Shown in pieces: positions 16,010 to 24,547 of a stretch of 36,894 nucleotides of DNA. The DNA comes from Planctomyces sp. (GTDB lineage Bacteria > Planctomycetota > Planctomycetia > Planctomycetales > Planctomycetaceae), in the NCBI GenBank assembly GCA_005798445.1, contig SYJG01000185.1, positions 1 to 36,894 on the forward strand. The letters are read 5' to 3'. Numbering within the stretch: the stretch's first letter is position 1; each line of letters opens with the position of its first letter. The position numbers and the translations under genes are program-made. Below the pieces are notes generated by a model. That model was not told the DNA's origin, ran no database searches, and saw only the letters and a program-made list of their open reading frames with translations.

Positions 16010-18034
16010 ATGAGTTTGTTGGTCGTACGAGCGTCAGCGATCAGCCTCCTTGTGTTGCTTGCCTGGAGGACAGTCTTCGCATCTCCGCCCCTCAGGCCTG
16101 GAGAGGTCTTGCTGACAGGCATCGAATCTGAAGAGGAAACTCCGTTCGTCGAATTGTCCATCGCCACCGAAGAAGAAGAACTCGAAGAGATGGTCGATGA
16201 GGAAGAGGAAGTCTTTGAAGATGAGCCTTCTCCGACCTCCTCCGACGATGACGAGGTTCGCCCGCCCGTTTTGCGACGGCCGTTTGAGCCGACGTTTCCC
16301 GACGCCGATCCGCTCTTGTTGCCGGAGCTGCCGCTCGAACCGGACATGCTCTTCGCGTATCCCGTGGAGGCTCCGCTCGGCTTCACCGGCCGCAGCAGCG
16401 TCCTGCCCAGCGAGGGGCAGGAGAGCAGTCACTTCGTCCCGATGGAGGATCGCTGGCGAGCGGGCTTCCCGGAATGGGATCGCTACGGCAAAAAATATCC
16501 GCCAGTGGACGACTACCCGTTCATGCAAGGGAACATCCTCGACCCGTACAACCAAAATGTGCAGAAGGGAGACTACCCGATCATCGGCCAGCACACGTTC
16601 TTGACGGTCACGGGGACCAGCTTGACGATCCTCGAAGCGCGGCAAGTCCCGACTCCGACGACTCCGTTCGAGAGCACCGGTGGCCCAGGTCAGACCGAAT
16701 TCTTCGGCGACCCGAATCAGTTTTTCTACGCACACAACTTCCTGCTGTCGTTCGACCTGTTGCACGGTGACGGAGCCGCGTTCAAGCCCGCCGATTGGCG
16801 CATCAAATTGACGCCGGTCGTCAACATGAATTACCTCGACGTCGAAGAGCTGGGCATCGTCAACCCGAACGTCAACAACGGCACGACACGCTTTCGAGGC
16901 GACGGCGCACTCGAAGAGTGGTTCTTCGAGACCAAGCTGGCTGACACCAGCCCGTACTACGACTTCGTCTCCGTGCGAGCCGGCTCGCAATTCTTCCTGA
17001 GCGATTTCCGAGGCTTCATCTTCAGCGACACGAATCGCGGCGTGCGACTGTTCGGGAACAACAACGCCAATCGCGACCAGTACAACGTCGTCTTCTTCGA
17101 TCAGACCGAGAAGCAGACCAACAGTCTGCTCAACACGTTTGACGACCGAAATCAAAACACGCTGATCGCCAACTACTACCGGCAGGACTTCATCTGGCCC
17201 GGTTACACGACGCAGGCCAGCTTCCACTGGAACCACGACAAGCCGAGTACTCAGTTCGACAAGAATGATTTCCTCGTGCGACCTGACCCGGTCGGCATTT
17301 TTCAGCCGCACCAAATCGATGCGTACTACCTCGGCTGGGCGGGTGACGGACACATCAACCGCTTCAACATCAACCACGCGTTTTATTGGGTGCTCGGACA
17401 GGACACACTCAACCCGCTGGCGGGCAAGTCTCAGGACATCAACGCTCAAATGGCCGCGATCGAGCTGTCGTACGACCGCGATTGGGCGCGCTTCCGAGCC
17501 TCCTTCTTCTGGGCTTCCGGCGACGACAACATCGACGACGGCAACGCCGAAGGCTTCGACTCGATCTTCGACAACCCGAACTTCGCCGGCGGTGGATTCA
17601 GCTATTGGCAGCGACAGACGATCGGTCTGTTTGGCGTGAACCTCGTCAACCGAATGAGCCTCGTGCCGGACCTGCGGTCGAGCAAATTTCAAGGGCAATC
17701 AAACTTCGTGAACCCCGGCCTGTTCCTGTTCAATCTGGGTGCGGACTTCGACATCACGCCAAAGCTCCGACTGATCAACAACTGCAACTTCCTGTGGTTC
17801 GACGAGACGCAGGTCTTGGAACGCTACGTCTTCCAAGAGACCGTTCGGCAACGCATCGGCACCGACCTGAGCACCGGCGTCGAGTACCGCCCGTTCCTCA
17901 ACAACAACGTCGTCATCATCGGCGGAGTCTCCGGCTTGATCCCAGGCAGCGGCTTCAAAGATCTCTACAACCGCAACAACAGCAGCCCCCACGGCTTCTT
18001 CGCCAGCTTTCTGGAATTGGATTTCACCTATTGA
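16010..18034 (+). CDS. Predicted outer-membrane beta-barrel (porin-like) with acidic N-terminal region
   Basis: The product has 674 residues. A signal peptide is visible at 1-25 (MSLLVVRASAISLLVLLAWR then TVFAS). A strongly acidic, Pro-rich region follows (about 39-112, with EEEELEEMVDEEEEVFEDE at 54-72). The rest, from about 190, is rich in alternating aromatic/polar strands with Asp/Asn turns, typical of large outer-membrane barrels. It ends ELDFTY, an aromatic C-terminus compatible with a beta-signal for barrel insertion. The ATG at 16010 is chosen because it begins the signal peptide. It lies 143 bp upstream of a 10-haem cytochrome in the same direction, so it may house or anchor that cytochrome as in porin-cytochrome conduits. 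I do not recognise the family; alternatives are a nutrient porin or alginate-export-like barrel. Confidence 0.72.
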   Translation: MSLLVVRASAISLLVLLAWRTVFASPPLRPGEVLLTGIESEEETPFVELSIATEEEELEEMVDEEEEVFEDEPSPTSSDDDEVRPPVLRRPFEPTFPDADPLLLPELPLEPDMLFAYPVEAPLGFTGRSSVLPSEGQESSHFVPMEDRWRAGFPEWDRYGKKYPPVDDYPFMQGNILDPYNQNVQKGDYPIIGQHTFLTVTGTSLTILEARQVPTPTTPFESTGGPGQTEFFGDPNQFFYAHNFLLSFDLLHGDGAAFKPADWRIKLTPVVNMNYLDVEELGIVNPNVNNGTTRFRGDGALEEWFFETKLADTSPYYDFVSVRAGSQFFLSDFRGFIFSDTNRGVRLFGNNNANRDQYNVVFFDQTEKQTNSLLNTFDDRNQNTLIANYYRQDFIWPGYTTQASFHWNHDKPSTQFDKNDFLVRPDPVGIFQPHQIDAYYLGWAGDGHINRFNINHAFYWVLGQDTLNPLAGKSQDINAQMAAIELSYDRDWARFRASFFWASGDDNIDDGNAEGFDSIFDNPNFAGGGFSYWQRQTIGLFGVNLVNRMSLVPDLRSSKFQGQSNFVNPGLFLFNLGADFDITPKLRLINNCNFLWFDETQVLERYVFQETVRQRIGTDLSTGVEYRPFLNNNVVIIGGVSGLIPGSGFKDLYNRNNSSPHGFFASFLELDFTY

Positions 18035-18154
18035 TTTGGAGTGCGGCAGCCTTAGCTGCCGCTTTTCAACCAGCATTGAATGTTCTGTTGATGTGAGCTT
18101 CTCGCCACCTCTGCACGATTTGAAAAGCGACGGCTTAGGCCGTCGCACTCCAAA
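18035..18154. repeat. Palindromic repeat, 35-nt arms, directly after the barrel gene stop
   Basis: Arms 18035-18069 (TTTGGAGTGCGGC start) and 18120-18154 (GTCGCACTCCAAA end) are inverted with a few mismatches. Each contains its own small hairpin (GCGGCAGCCTTAGCTGCCGC and its counterpart). It begins at the base after the TGA at 18032-18034 and ends 23 bp before the cytochrome ATG. It could weaken or set the ratio of transcription between the two genes. Confidence 0.88.
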
Positions 18155-18177
18155 GACGAGACAAGGACGTCTCTGCC

Positions 18178-21100
18178 ATGCGATTCATTACACGAACCTC
18201 GTTGATCCTCCTGACGCTTTGCGGCGGAGTCTCTTTCGCCGGGGAGCCGACGTTGAAGGACGCGATTCTGAAGCTCAAGCGGCGTGACCCTGCCGTTCAA
18301 CCGGCATCAACGCGACAGCAGCAGCTTGTCCCCCCCGCGCCCGATCAGCCGCTGACGCTCACGCCTGAAGTAGCTCCGAAAAAGATTCACGGCGGAGGAA
18401 CTCGCGAGCCGTTGCGGCTCGACGAGTTCAGCCTCATGCGGCAGACGGCGGATGAGGGGTACGCCAAGAGTTGGGGCTGCGTGCAGTGTCACAAGAGCAC
18501 ACACGACATGCACAAGGCGGGGACGACGCATCTCGGTTGCGTTGACTGTCACGGCGGCGACGCTTCGACGACGAACAAGTGGCAGGCTCATATCCAGCCA
18601 CGATTCCCCGATGTGTGGGCTTCGACGGGCAATCCCGTCCGGTCCTACACGGTGCTCAATCACGAGTGCCCGGAGTTCGTTCGCTTCGTGAATCCGGGCG
18701 ACCTGCGGATCGCGCACCTGTCTTGCGGCACGGCCGGTTGTCATCCGAAAGAGACGCTCGAAGTCAAAAAGAGCATGATGACTCACGGCTGCATGTTGTG
18801 GGGGGCGGCTCTGTACAACAACGGCGCGATCCCGAAGAAACGCTCGCAGTACGGCGAGAGCTACTCGATGAACGGTGTGCCGCAACGGCTGCAAACCGTG
18901 CCCGCTCCGACCGAGTACGAAATGAAATTCAAAGGGATCGTCCCGTTCCTCGACCCGCTGCCGCGCTTCGAGGTCTCTCAGCCGGGCAACGTCCTGCGAA
19001 TCTTTGAACGAGGCGGCCGCTTCCGAGGCGAAGTCGGCATCCCCGTGCGTGACGAAGAACCGGGCCGGCCACGCAGCCGCTTGAGCAATCGTGGTCTCGG
19101 TACCGAGAATCGCACCGATCCGGTCTTCATCGGTTTGCAGAAGACGCGACTGCTCGACCCGACACTGAACTTCCTCGGCACGAACGATCATCCGGGGGAC
19201 TACCGATCGAGTGGCTGCACGGCGTGTCATGTCATCTACGCCAACGATCGCTCGCCGGTCCATTCGGGACCGTATGCCAGCGCGGGAAATCGCGGGTTGA
19301 CGCTCAATCCCGATCCGACCATCCCGAAGGACGAGCCGGGCCATCCGATCAAGCACGAGTTCACGACCGCGATCCCGACCAGTCAGTGCATCGTCTGCCA
19401 CATGCACCCCGGCACGAATGTGCTCAACAGCTACCTCGGCCTGATGTGGTGGGACAACGAGACCGACGGTGAGTTCATGTACCCGCCACAGCAGAAAAAT
19501 CCGACCGCCGAAGAATTCATCCGCTCGGCGATGAACAACCCCGAAGAGGCGTCGGCACGAAGCAACATCTCCGATCCGGAGTTCCTCGCGAAGACAGCGG
19601 ACCTCAACACTCAGTTGCGGCACTCGCAGTTCGCCGACTTCCACGGTCACGGCTGGGTTTTCCGAGCGGTCTTCAAACGTGACCGCGAAGGGCATCTGAT
19701 CGACCACAAGAACAAGCCGATCGAGGACGAGACGACCGCGAAGCTGAACTACGCGATGCTGCATCCCGACTGCCGAGCCGAGAAGGACGGCATGCCGGTC
19801 CATTTCATGGACATCCACCTGGAGAAGGGGATGCACTGCGTCGATTGCCACTTCAAACAGGACAATCACGGCAACACGAAGCTGTACGGTGAAGTCCGAG
19901 CGGCCATCGAGATCGCCTGCGAAGACTGCCACGGCACGGCCTACGCGCGAGCAACTCTCCGTACGAGCGGCCCCGCCGCGCCGGAAGGAGGCACAAATCT
20001 CGAAGCCCTCACGACGCCGTCCGGGCAGCCGCGCTTCCGCCGAGTCGGCAATAAGGTCATCCAAACGTCGATGGTCGAAAAGGACGGCGACAAGCCTCGG
20101 CAGTGGGATGTCCCGCAAGTGCTCGACACGATCACTCCCGGACATCCGCGCTACAACGAGAAGTCGCATCTCGCCAAGACGGTTCGCTTCGTCGGAGACG
20201 ACATCGTCTGGGGGACGCGGCCGAAGGACTCTGCCAAATGTGCTCACGACAGCAACAAGATGACCTGCGCGGCGTGTCACTCGTCGTGGAATCCAAGCTG
20301 CTACGGCTGCCACTTGGTTCAACGAGCCAACATGAAGATGCCGAGCCTGCACAACGAGGGGGACGTCAGCCGCAACTACACGTCGTACAATTTCCAGACG
20401 CTCCGCGACGACGTCTACATGCTGGCCAAAGACGGCAACGTCATGAAGAACCGCATCAGCCCCGTTCGTTCCGCGTGTGCCGTGCATGTCGGCAGCTACA
20501 ACAACAACCGCGAGTCGATCTACGTCCAACAGCAAACGATCTCCGGCGACGGCCTCAGCGGCATCGCCTTCTCGACCAACGTGCCGCACACGGTGCGCGG
20601 CAAAGACGGCACGAAGCAGTGCAACGACTGCCACCTCAGCAAGGACGAGGACAACAACGCCATCATGGCTCAGTTGTTGATGCACGGCACGAATTACCTG
20701 AACTTCGTCGGCCGCTACTGCTGGGTTGGAGCGGGCGAGCACGGCCTCGAAGCAGTCGTCGTCACCGAGCGGGACGAGCCGCAATCAGTCATCGGCAGCA
20801 CGATGCACAAGATCGTCTACCCCGACAACTACGCCGAGCACATCGATCACAGCGGCTACCTCGAACACTCGCACGAACACCCCGGCCGCGACGTCTCCGA
20901 GCGACTGACGCATCCACGCCGCAAGCCAAATATCCAAAGCCTGCAAGCACGCGGCGAGTACCTCTACGCCGCGTGCGGCGAAGCGGGACTGCGTGTCTTC
21001 GACATCGCCTTCATCGACCACAAAGGCTTCTCCGAGCGGATCACTTCCGCACCGGTCTCTCCGTTTGGCCAGCAGTTCTACGTCCCGACGAAGAACGCTC

Positions 21101-22101
21101 GCTTCGTGACCGCTCCGGCGACGACCGCCCCCGATCCGACGCGCAAGCAAGACCCGGAAAATGAAGAGCCGGCGGTCCACATGCTCTACGCCTTCCTGTA
21201 CGTCGCCGACGCCGAAGAGGGACTCATCATTGTCGGTGCGGGCACGCTGCTGGACGGCGATCCGACGAACAATTTTTTGAAACGCGACGTGACCTTCAAT
21301 CCGAACGGAATCCTCTGCGGAGCACGACACATCTCGTTCGCGGGCACCTACGCCTACATCTGTGCCGACATCGGAATCGTGGTCGTTGACCTCAGCACGC
21401 CGACGAATCCTCGCATCGAAACGGTCATCGGAGCACCATTCGTCAATCAGCCGAACTCGGTGCAGTTCCAGTTCCGTTACGCCTTCGTCACCGACTGCGA
21501 GGGGTTGAAGATTCTCGATGTGACCAACCTCGCGTCGCCAGAGCTGAAGGCATCGCTGCCAATCGACGATGCTCGCAGCCTGTACGTCGCGCGAACCTAC
21601 GCCTACGTCGCAGGAGGACATCACGGATTGGTCATCGTGGACGTCAAGAATCCGCTCGAACCGAAAATCGACCAGATCTACAACGCCGACGGCTGCATCA
21701 ACGACCTGAACGATGTGAAGCTGGGGATCACCTACAACAGCGAGTTCGCGTACCTCGCCGACGGCCACAACGGACTGCGTGTCGTGCAACTGACGAGTCC
21801 CGAAACTCCCGGCAACATGGGCTTCAGCCCACGCCCGACTCCGAGGCTGATCGCCACGAAAAAATTCCCCAAAGACAGCCACGCGACGTGTGTGGCCGAG
21901 GGAGTCGATCGCGATCGGGCCGTCGATGAATCGGGCAACCAGCTCAGTGTCTTCGGCCGCATCGGAGCAAGACCGTTCAACCTCGAAGAACAGCGGCACC
22001 TCTACATGCACAACGGCAAGTTGTGGCAAGTGAGCAATGAGCCGGAGTTCTTCCGCCCGGGCTATCGCACTCCGAAGACCTCAAGTGCGGTTCGACGATG
22101 A
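18178..22101 (+). CDS. Ten-haem c-type cytochrome fused to LVIVD beta-propeller repeats
   Basis: This 1307-residue exported protein has a signal peptide at 1-21. Nine CXXCH haem motifs start at Cys 101, 121, 347, 404, 554, 581, 697, 708 and 815. One CX4CH motif (CGTAGCH, 183-189) brings the predicted haems to ten. Many free His residues could serve as distal ligands. From about 918 the protein changes to at least six LVIVD-type repeats (LYAACGEAGLRVFD, AYICADIGIVVVDLS, AFVTDCEGLKILDVT, AYVAGGHHGLVIVDV, AYLADGHNGLRVVQL), which should form a propeller. The likely role is electron transfer in the periplasm or at the cell surface, with the propeller for docking. It follows the barrel gene and probably shares its transcript. 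An AAGGA site lies about 12 bases before the start. The redox partner is unknown. Confidence 0.9.
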   Translation: MRFITRTSLILLTLCGGVSFAGEPTLKDAILKLKRRDPAVQPASTRQQQLVPPAPDQPLTLTPEVAPKKIHGGGTREPLRLDEFSLMRQTADEGYAKSWGCVQCHKSTHDMHKAGTTHLGCVDCHGGDASTTNKWQAHIQPRFPDVWASTGNPVRSYTVLNHECPEFVRFVNPGDLRIAHLSCGTAGCHPKETLEVKKSMMTHGCMLWGAALYNNGAIPKKRSQYGESYSMNGVPQRLQTVPAPTEYEMKFKGIVPFLDPLPRFEVSQPGNVLRIFERGGRFRGEVGIPVRDEEPGRPRSRLSNRGLGTENRTDPVFIGLQKTRLLDPTLNFLGTNDHPGDYRSSGCTACHVIYANDRSPVHSGPYASAGNRGLTLNPDPTIPKDEPGHPIKHEFTTAIPTSQCIVCHMHPGTNVLNSYLGLMWWDNETDGEFMYPPQQKNPTAEEFIRSAMNNPEEASARSNISDPEFLAKTADLNTQLRHSQFADFHGHGWVFRAVFKRDREGHLIDHKNKPIEDETTAKLNYAMLHPDCRAEKDGMPVHFMDIHLEKGMHCVDCHFKQDNHGNTKLYGEVRAAIEIACEDCHGTAYARATLRTSGPAAPEGGTNLEALTTPSGQPRFRRVGNKVIQTSMVEKDGDKPRQWDVPQVLDTITPGHPRYNEKSHLAKTVRFVGDDIVWGTRPKDSAKCAHDSNKMTCAACHSSWNPSCYGCHLVQRANMKMPSLHNEGDVSRNYTSYNFQTLRDDVYMLAKDGNVMKNRISPVRSACAVHVGSYNNNRESIYVQQQTISGDGLSGIAFSTNVPHTVRGKDGTKQCNDCHLSKDEDNNAIMAQLLMHGTNYLNFVGRYCWVGAGEHGLEAVVVTERDEPQSVIGSTMHKIVYPDNYAEHIDHSGYLEHSHEHPGRDVSERLTHPRRKPNIQSLQARGEYLYAACGEAGLRVFDIAFIDHKGFSERITSAPVSPFGQQFYVPTKNARFVTAPATTAPDPTRKQDPENEEPAVHMLYAFLYVADAEEGLIIVGAGTLLDGDPTNNFLKRDVTFNPNGILCGARHISFAGTYAYICADIGIVVVDLSTPTNPRIETVIGAPFVNQPNSVQFQFRYAFVTDCEGLKILDVTNLASPELKASLPIDDARSLYVARTYAYVAGGHHGLVIVDVKNPLEPKIDQIYNADGCINDLNDVKLGITYNSEFAYLADGHNGLRVVQLTSPETPGNMGFSPRPTPRLIATKKFPKDSHATCVAEGVDRDRAVDESGNQLSVFGRIGARPFNLEEQRHLYMHNGKLWQVSNEPEFFRPGYRTPKTSSAVRR

Positions 22102-22177
22102 CGAAGTGAAATGGAGGATGAGCACTCTTGCCCGTCTCCCTCGAAATCGAAATCAGAGTCACCCACAACGAGGAATG

Positions 22178-22444
22178 ATGACAGACGCAGAACTTTTCAG
22201 CATGGCTCGCGCGCGGACGAACTCGAAAATCGGTTTTTACATCCACAGTTCGGTCTTCGTGATCGTGATGCTGCGCGACGAGATCGCGCGAATCAAAAGC
22301 GGACAAGCCACGCACGCCAATTATGAGCGAACAGCGGTTCGTTGGTGGGACAGACATTCCTGTCCGTTGCTCATTGAGGACGGAGAAGATCTCTGTGCTA
22401 TTTCCTGGTCCGTTTTGTCTTCGAGGCCGCTGTCGCGGCTGTGA
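22178..22444 (+). pseudogene. Remnant of a small 2TM-domain membrane protein
   Basis: An 88-codon frame starts MTDAELFSMARARTNSKIGF and continues YIHSSVFVIVM, behind a good ribosome site (GAGGA). That is the first half of a 2TM-type domain, whose usual pattern is xxARxRVxxKxGFYIHLxVYVxVN. After about residue 31 the similarity ends and the frame runs into a GGACAG-ACATT-type repeat and then the end of the opposite gene. The second membrane helix is missing, so I read it as truncated. It could instead be a short real protein. Confidence 0.45.
22348..22365. repeat. Short hairpin repeat GGACAG...CTGTCC
   Basis: GGACAG (22348-22353) and CTGTCC (22360-22365) flank ACATTC. It resembles a GGGACAGxCATTCCTG unit I associate with planctomycete genomes. 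Only one copy is in this window. Confidence 0.4.
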
Positions 22445-22955
22445 GCTTGGTCGCCTTCGACCTCTGCGGAGCCTTCGCCGATTTAGTTGCCACTCGCTTG
22501 TTGGCACTCCGTCGACTCGACTCGTAGTTGGCGATGTACTTCTTCGCTGGTACACGACGAATCGATTCGCCAATCACGTCCAGGGCGACGTCCTCCAACT
22601 TCTTGAAGCGGATACAACACTTACCCATGTCGAGTTTCTTGCCGGTCTTGGCCCATGCTTTTTGAAACCATTTTGCGTGGCTCTCGGAGCCGTACACGCA
22701 CATCAGATACACGGCCATGTGATTCTTCTGCGACGCGAGTCCCGCGAAGCACAACGGCTGCGAGGGGTCGCAGTGATATCCGGCCGGGAAGACTCGGTGC
22801 GGCACGAAGTACCCGATCCCACCGTACAGCATTCCTTCCTCGTAATCCTTATCGAGGTTTTTGAGGATCACTTTCCGCACGGCGGCGATGACCGCGCGGC
22901 GATCCTCTGGCAATTCCAAAAGATACTCTTCGACGGTCGCGGCTTTGCTTTGCAT
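22398..22955 (-). CDS. DUF1801-family protein with lysine-rich tail
   Basis: This cytoplasmic protein of 185 residues resembles the DUF1801/YdhG-like family. Matching stretches are TVEEYLLELPEDRRAVIAAV near the start, then GMLYGGIGYFVP, QKNHMAVYLMCVYG, and DMGKCCIRFKKLEDVALDVI. The family has no firmly known biochemical role. The last 40 residues (SSRRSANKRVATKSAKAPQR onward) are Lys/Arg/Ala-rich, like a histone-tail or nucleic-acid-binding extension. The ATG at 22955 has GGGAG upstream; a longer frame to 22991 is less likely. Its end overlaps the 2TM remnant on the other strand. Confidence 0.78.
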   Translation of the reverse strand: MQSKAATVEEYLLELPEDRRAVIAAVRKVILKNLDKDYEEGMLYGGIGYFVPHRVFPAGYHCDPSQPLCFAGLASQKNHMAVYLMCVYGSESHAKWFQKAWAKTGKKLDMGKCCIRFKKLEDVALDVIGESIRRVPAKKYIANYESSRRSANKRVATKSAKAPQRSKATKLTAATAASKTKRTRK

Positions 22956-23156
22956 GGAATGCTCCCACAAATAGAAAGACGTTCTCCACAAACAGAACTG
23001 CCGTTGACGATCAACACCATATCAATCGGTTCCACCCAGCGGGAGGCTCCGGACTTTTGTGATTTGGCTTGCTGCAACGGGGCCGGATGCAAGATTATCT
23101 TCCCGATCCCGTTGCCGCTGACTTTTGGGACTCCTTCTCTAAGCGAGGGATTTGCG

Positions 23157-24443
23157 ATGTTGAGCATTCTTGGCCAAGGGACGCAACTCTGTGACGGAAT
23201 CACGCGGCGCGAAATGTTGCGTGTCGGCGGGCTGACGTTCGGTGGCCTGACGCTGGCGGATGTACTACGAAGCCGAGCGACCGCTGGCTCAGGCGCGAAA
23301 CGTCCCCAATCGGTCATCATGATTTGGCTGCGCGGCGCGATGTCGCACATCGACAGCTTGGACATGAAGCCAAATGCTCCCGCCGAGATTCGAGGCGAGT
23401 TTCAGCCGATCGCCACGAACCTGCCGGGTGTGCAAGTCTGCGAGCACTTGCCGAAGCTCTCGCAGATGTTGGACAAGCTCGCGATCGTGCGCGGGATTAA
23501 GTCGATTGACCTCGGCGACCACACGCCGCACTTCATCCTGACCGGATTCGGCGAGCGGGGAAAACGTCCCGTGTTCGGTTCGGTCGTCAGCCATCAGCGG
23601 CCGCATTCGGGTGGTCTGCCGCCGTATGTCAGCCTGATGTACAAGACCCCGGGGTTGTACGACAACGAAGGCCCGACGTACCTCGGCCCCGCGCACCGGC
23701 CGTTCGTCCCGAAGGCGGAAGGGCTGGCGAACCTGAGTCTCGCGAAGGAGATCTCCGTCGATCGCCTGCGTGACCGCCGTCAGATTCTTCGCGAGTTCGA
23801 CACGCTGAGCCGTGACGTCGATGCGTCCGGTGGGCTGTCGGTGATCGACACCTACACGCAGCGTGCGTTGGAGATGATCACGTCGCCGCAAGTCCGCGAA
23901 GCGTTCGATGTCTCGCGTGAGACCACGGAAACGCACGCTCGCTACGGCAAGTACTGCGAGAACTTTCTGATGGCTCGGCGATTGGTCGAGGCGGGAGTCT
24001 CGGTCGTGACACTGAAGGTCGGCGACTGGGACACGCATGAGAAAAACTTCAGCGAGATGCGTGCGCAATTGCCGCAACTCGATCAGGGTTTCCATGCTCT
24101 CGTCACCGATCTGCACGAGCGAGGCTTGGATCAGGACGTCGCCGTCGTCCTGTGGGGCGAGTTCGGCCGAGCACCTCGCATCTCGCGTGGCGACGGCCGC
24201 GATCACTGGCCCGAAGCCGGAGCGGCCGTCATCGCTGGCGGCGGATTCCGCATGGGCCAAGTCATCGGCGAAACCGACTCACACGGCGGCCAGTCGCTCG
24301 GCCAGCCGTACACGCCGAGCAACGTGCTCGCCAACCTGTACCAGCACCTCGGCATCGACCCGGCGATCACGATCCCCGACCACAACCGCCGACCGATGCA
24401 CATCCTCGACGATCGCGAACTCGTGAAAGAACTTGTCGCGTAG
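23157..24443 (+). CDS. DUF1501 family protein with twin-arginine-like leader
   Basis: The product has 428 residues. The leader TRREMLRVGGLTFGGLTLAD (16-35) resembles a Tat signal, so export in folded form is likely. The DUF1501 core follows: IWLRGAMSHIDSLDMKPNAP (56-75), EIRGEF, EHLPKLSQMLDKLAIVR, later GDWDTHEKNF, LWGEFGRAPRI, GRDHWPEAGAAVIAGGG and SHGGQSLGQPYTPSN. This belongs to the alkaline-phosphatase/sulfatase-like fold often seen in planctomycetes. Such genes usually sit beside DUF1549/DUF1553 cytochrome-like genes; none is here. The ATG at 23157 has GAGGGA upstream. The frame is open further upstream without a sensible start. The substrate is unknown. Confidence 0.92.
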   Translation: MLSILGQGTQLCDGITRREMLRVGGLTFGGLTLADVLRSRATAGSGAKRPQSVIMIWLRGAMSHIDSLDMKPNAPAEIRGEFQPIATNLPGVQVCEHLPKLSQMLDKLAIVRGIKSIDLGDHTPHFILTGFGERGKRPVFGSVVSHQRPHSGGLPPYVSLMYKTPGLYDNEGPTYLGPAHRPFVPKAEGLANLSLAKEISVDRLRDRRQILREFDTLSRDVDASGGLSVIDTYTQRALEMITSPQVREAFDVSRETTETHARYGKYCENFLMARRLVEAGVSVVTLKVGDWDTHEKNFSEMRAQLPQLDQGFHALVTDLHERGLDQDVAVVLWGEFGRAPRISRGDGRDHWPEAGAAVIAGGGFRMGQVIGETDSHGGQSLGQPYTPSNVLANLYQHLGIDPAITIPDHNRRPMHILDDRELVKELVA

Positions 24444-24463
24444 GTTGGGACTCCGTCCCGACC
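24441..24463 (+). terminator. Hairpin repeat starting at the DUF1501 stop codon
   Basis: GGTTGGGAC and GTCCCGACC pair around TCC with one wobble. The TAG stop of DUF1501 is its first three bases. It may act as a terminator, but no T-run follows. Confidence 0.5.
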
Positions 24464-24547
24464 GAGGGAAGCCCTGATGCGACTCCTCGTCCACCAAAAG
24501 TTGCTGTGGTGGATGCTGACCGTCTTCTCCGAGGAGCATCTTCGCAA

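Noticed and set aside
16034..17698. A 554-codon minus-strand frame opposite the barrel gene
   Set aside because: It is a high-GC shadow with Val/Arg/Asp-rich sequence and no start signal. The plus frame has a signal peptide and barrel-like strands.
18307..20784. An 825-codon minus-strand frame opposite the multihaem cytochrome
   Set aside because: The plus strand has ten haem motifs, a signal peptide and LVIVD repeats. The antisense frame is an Arg/Val-rich shadow.
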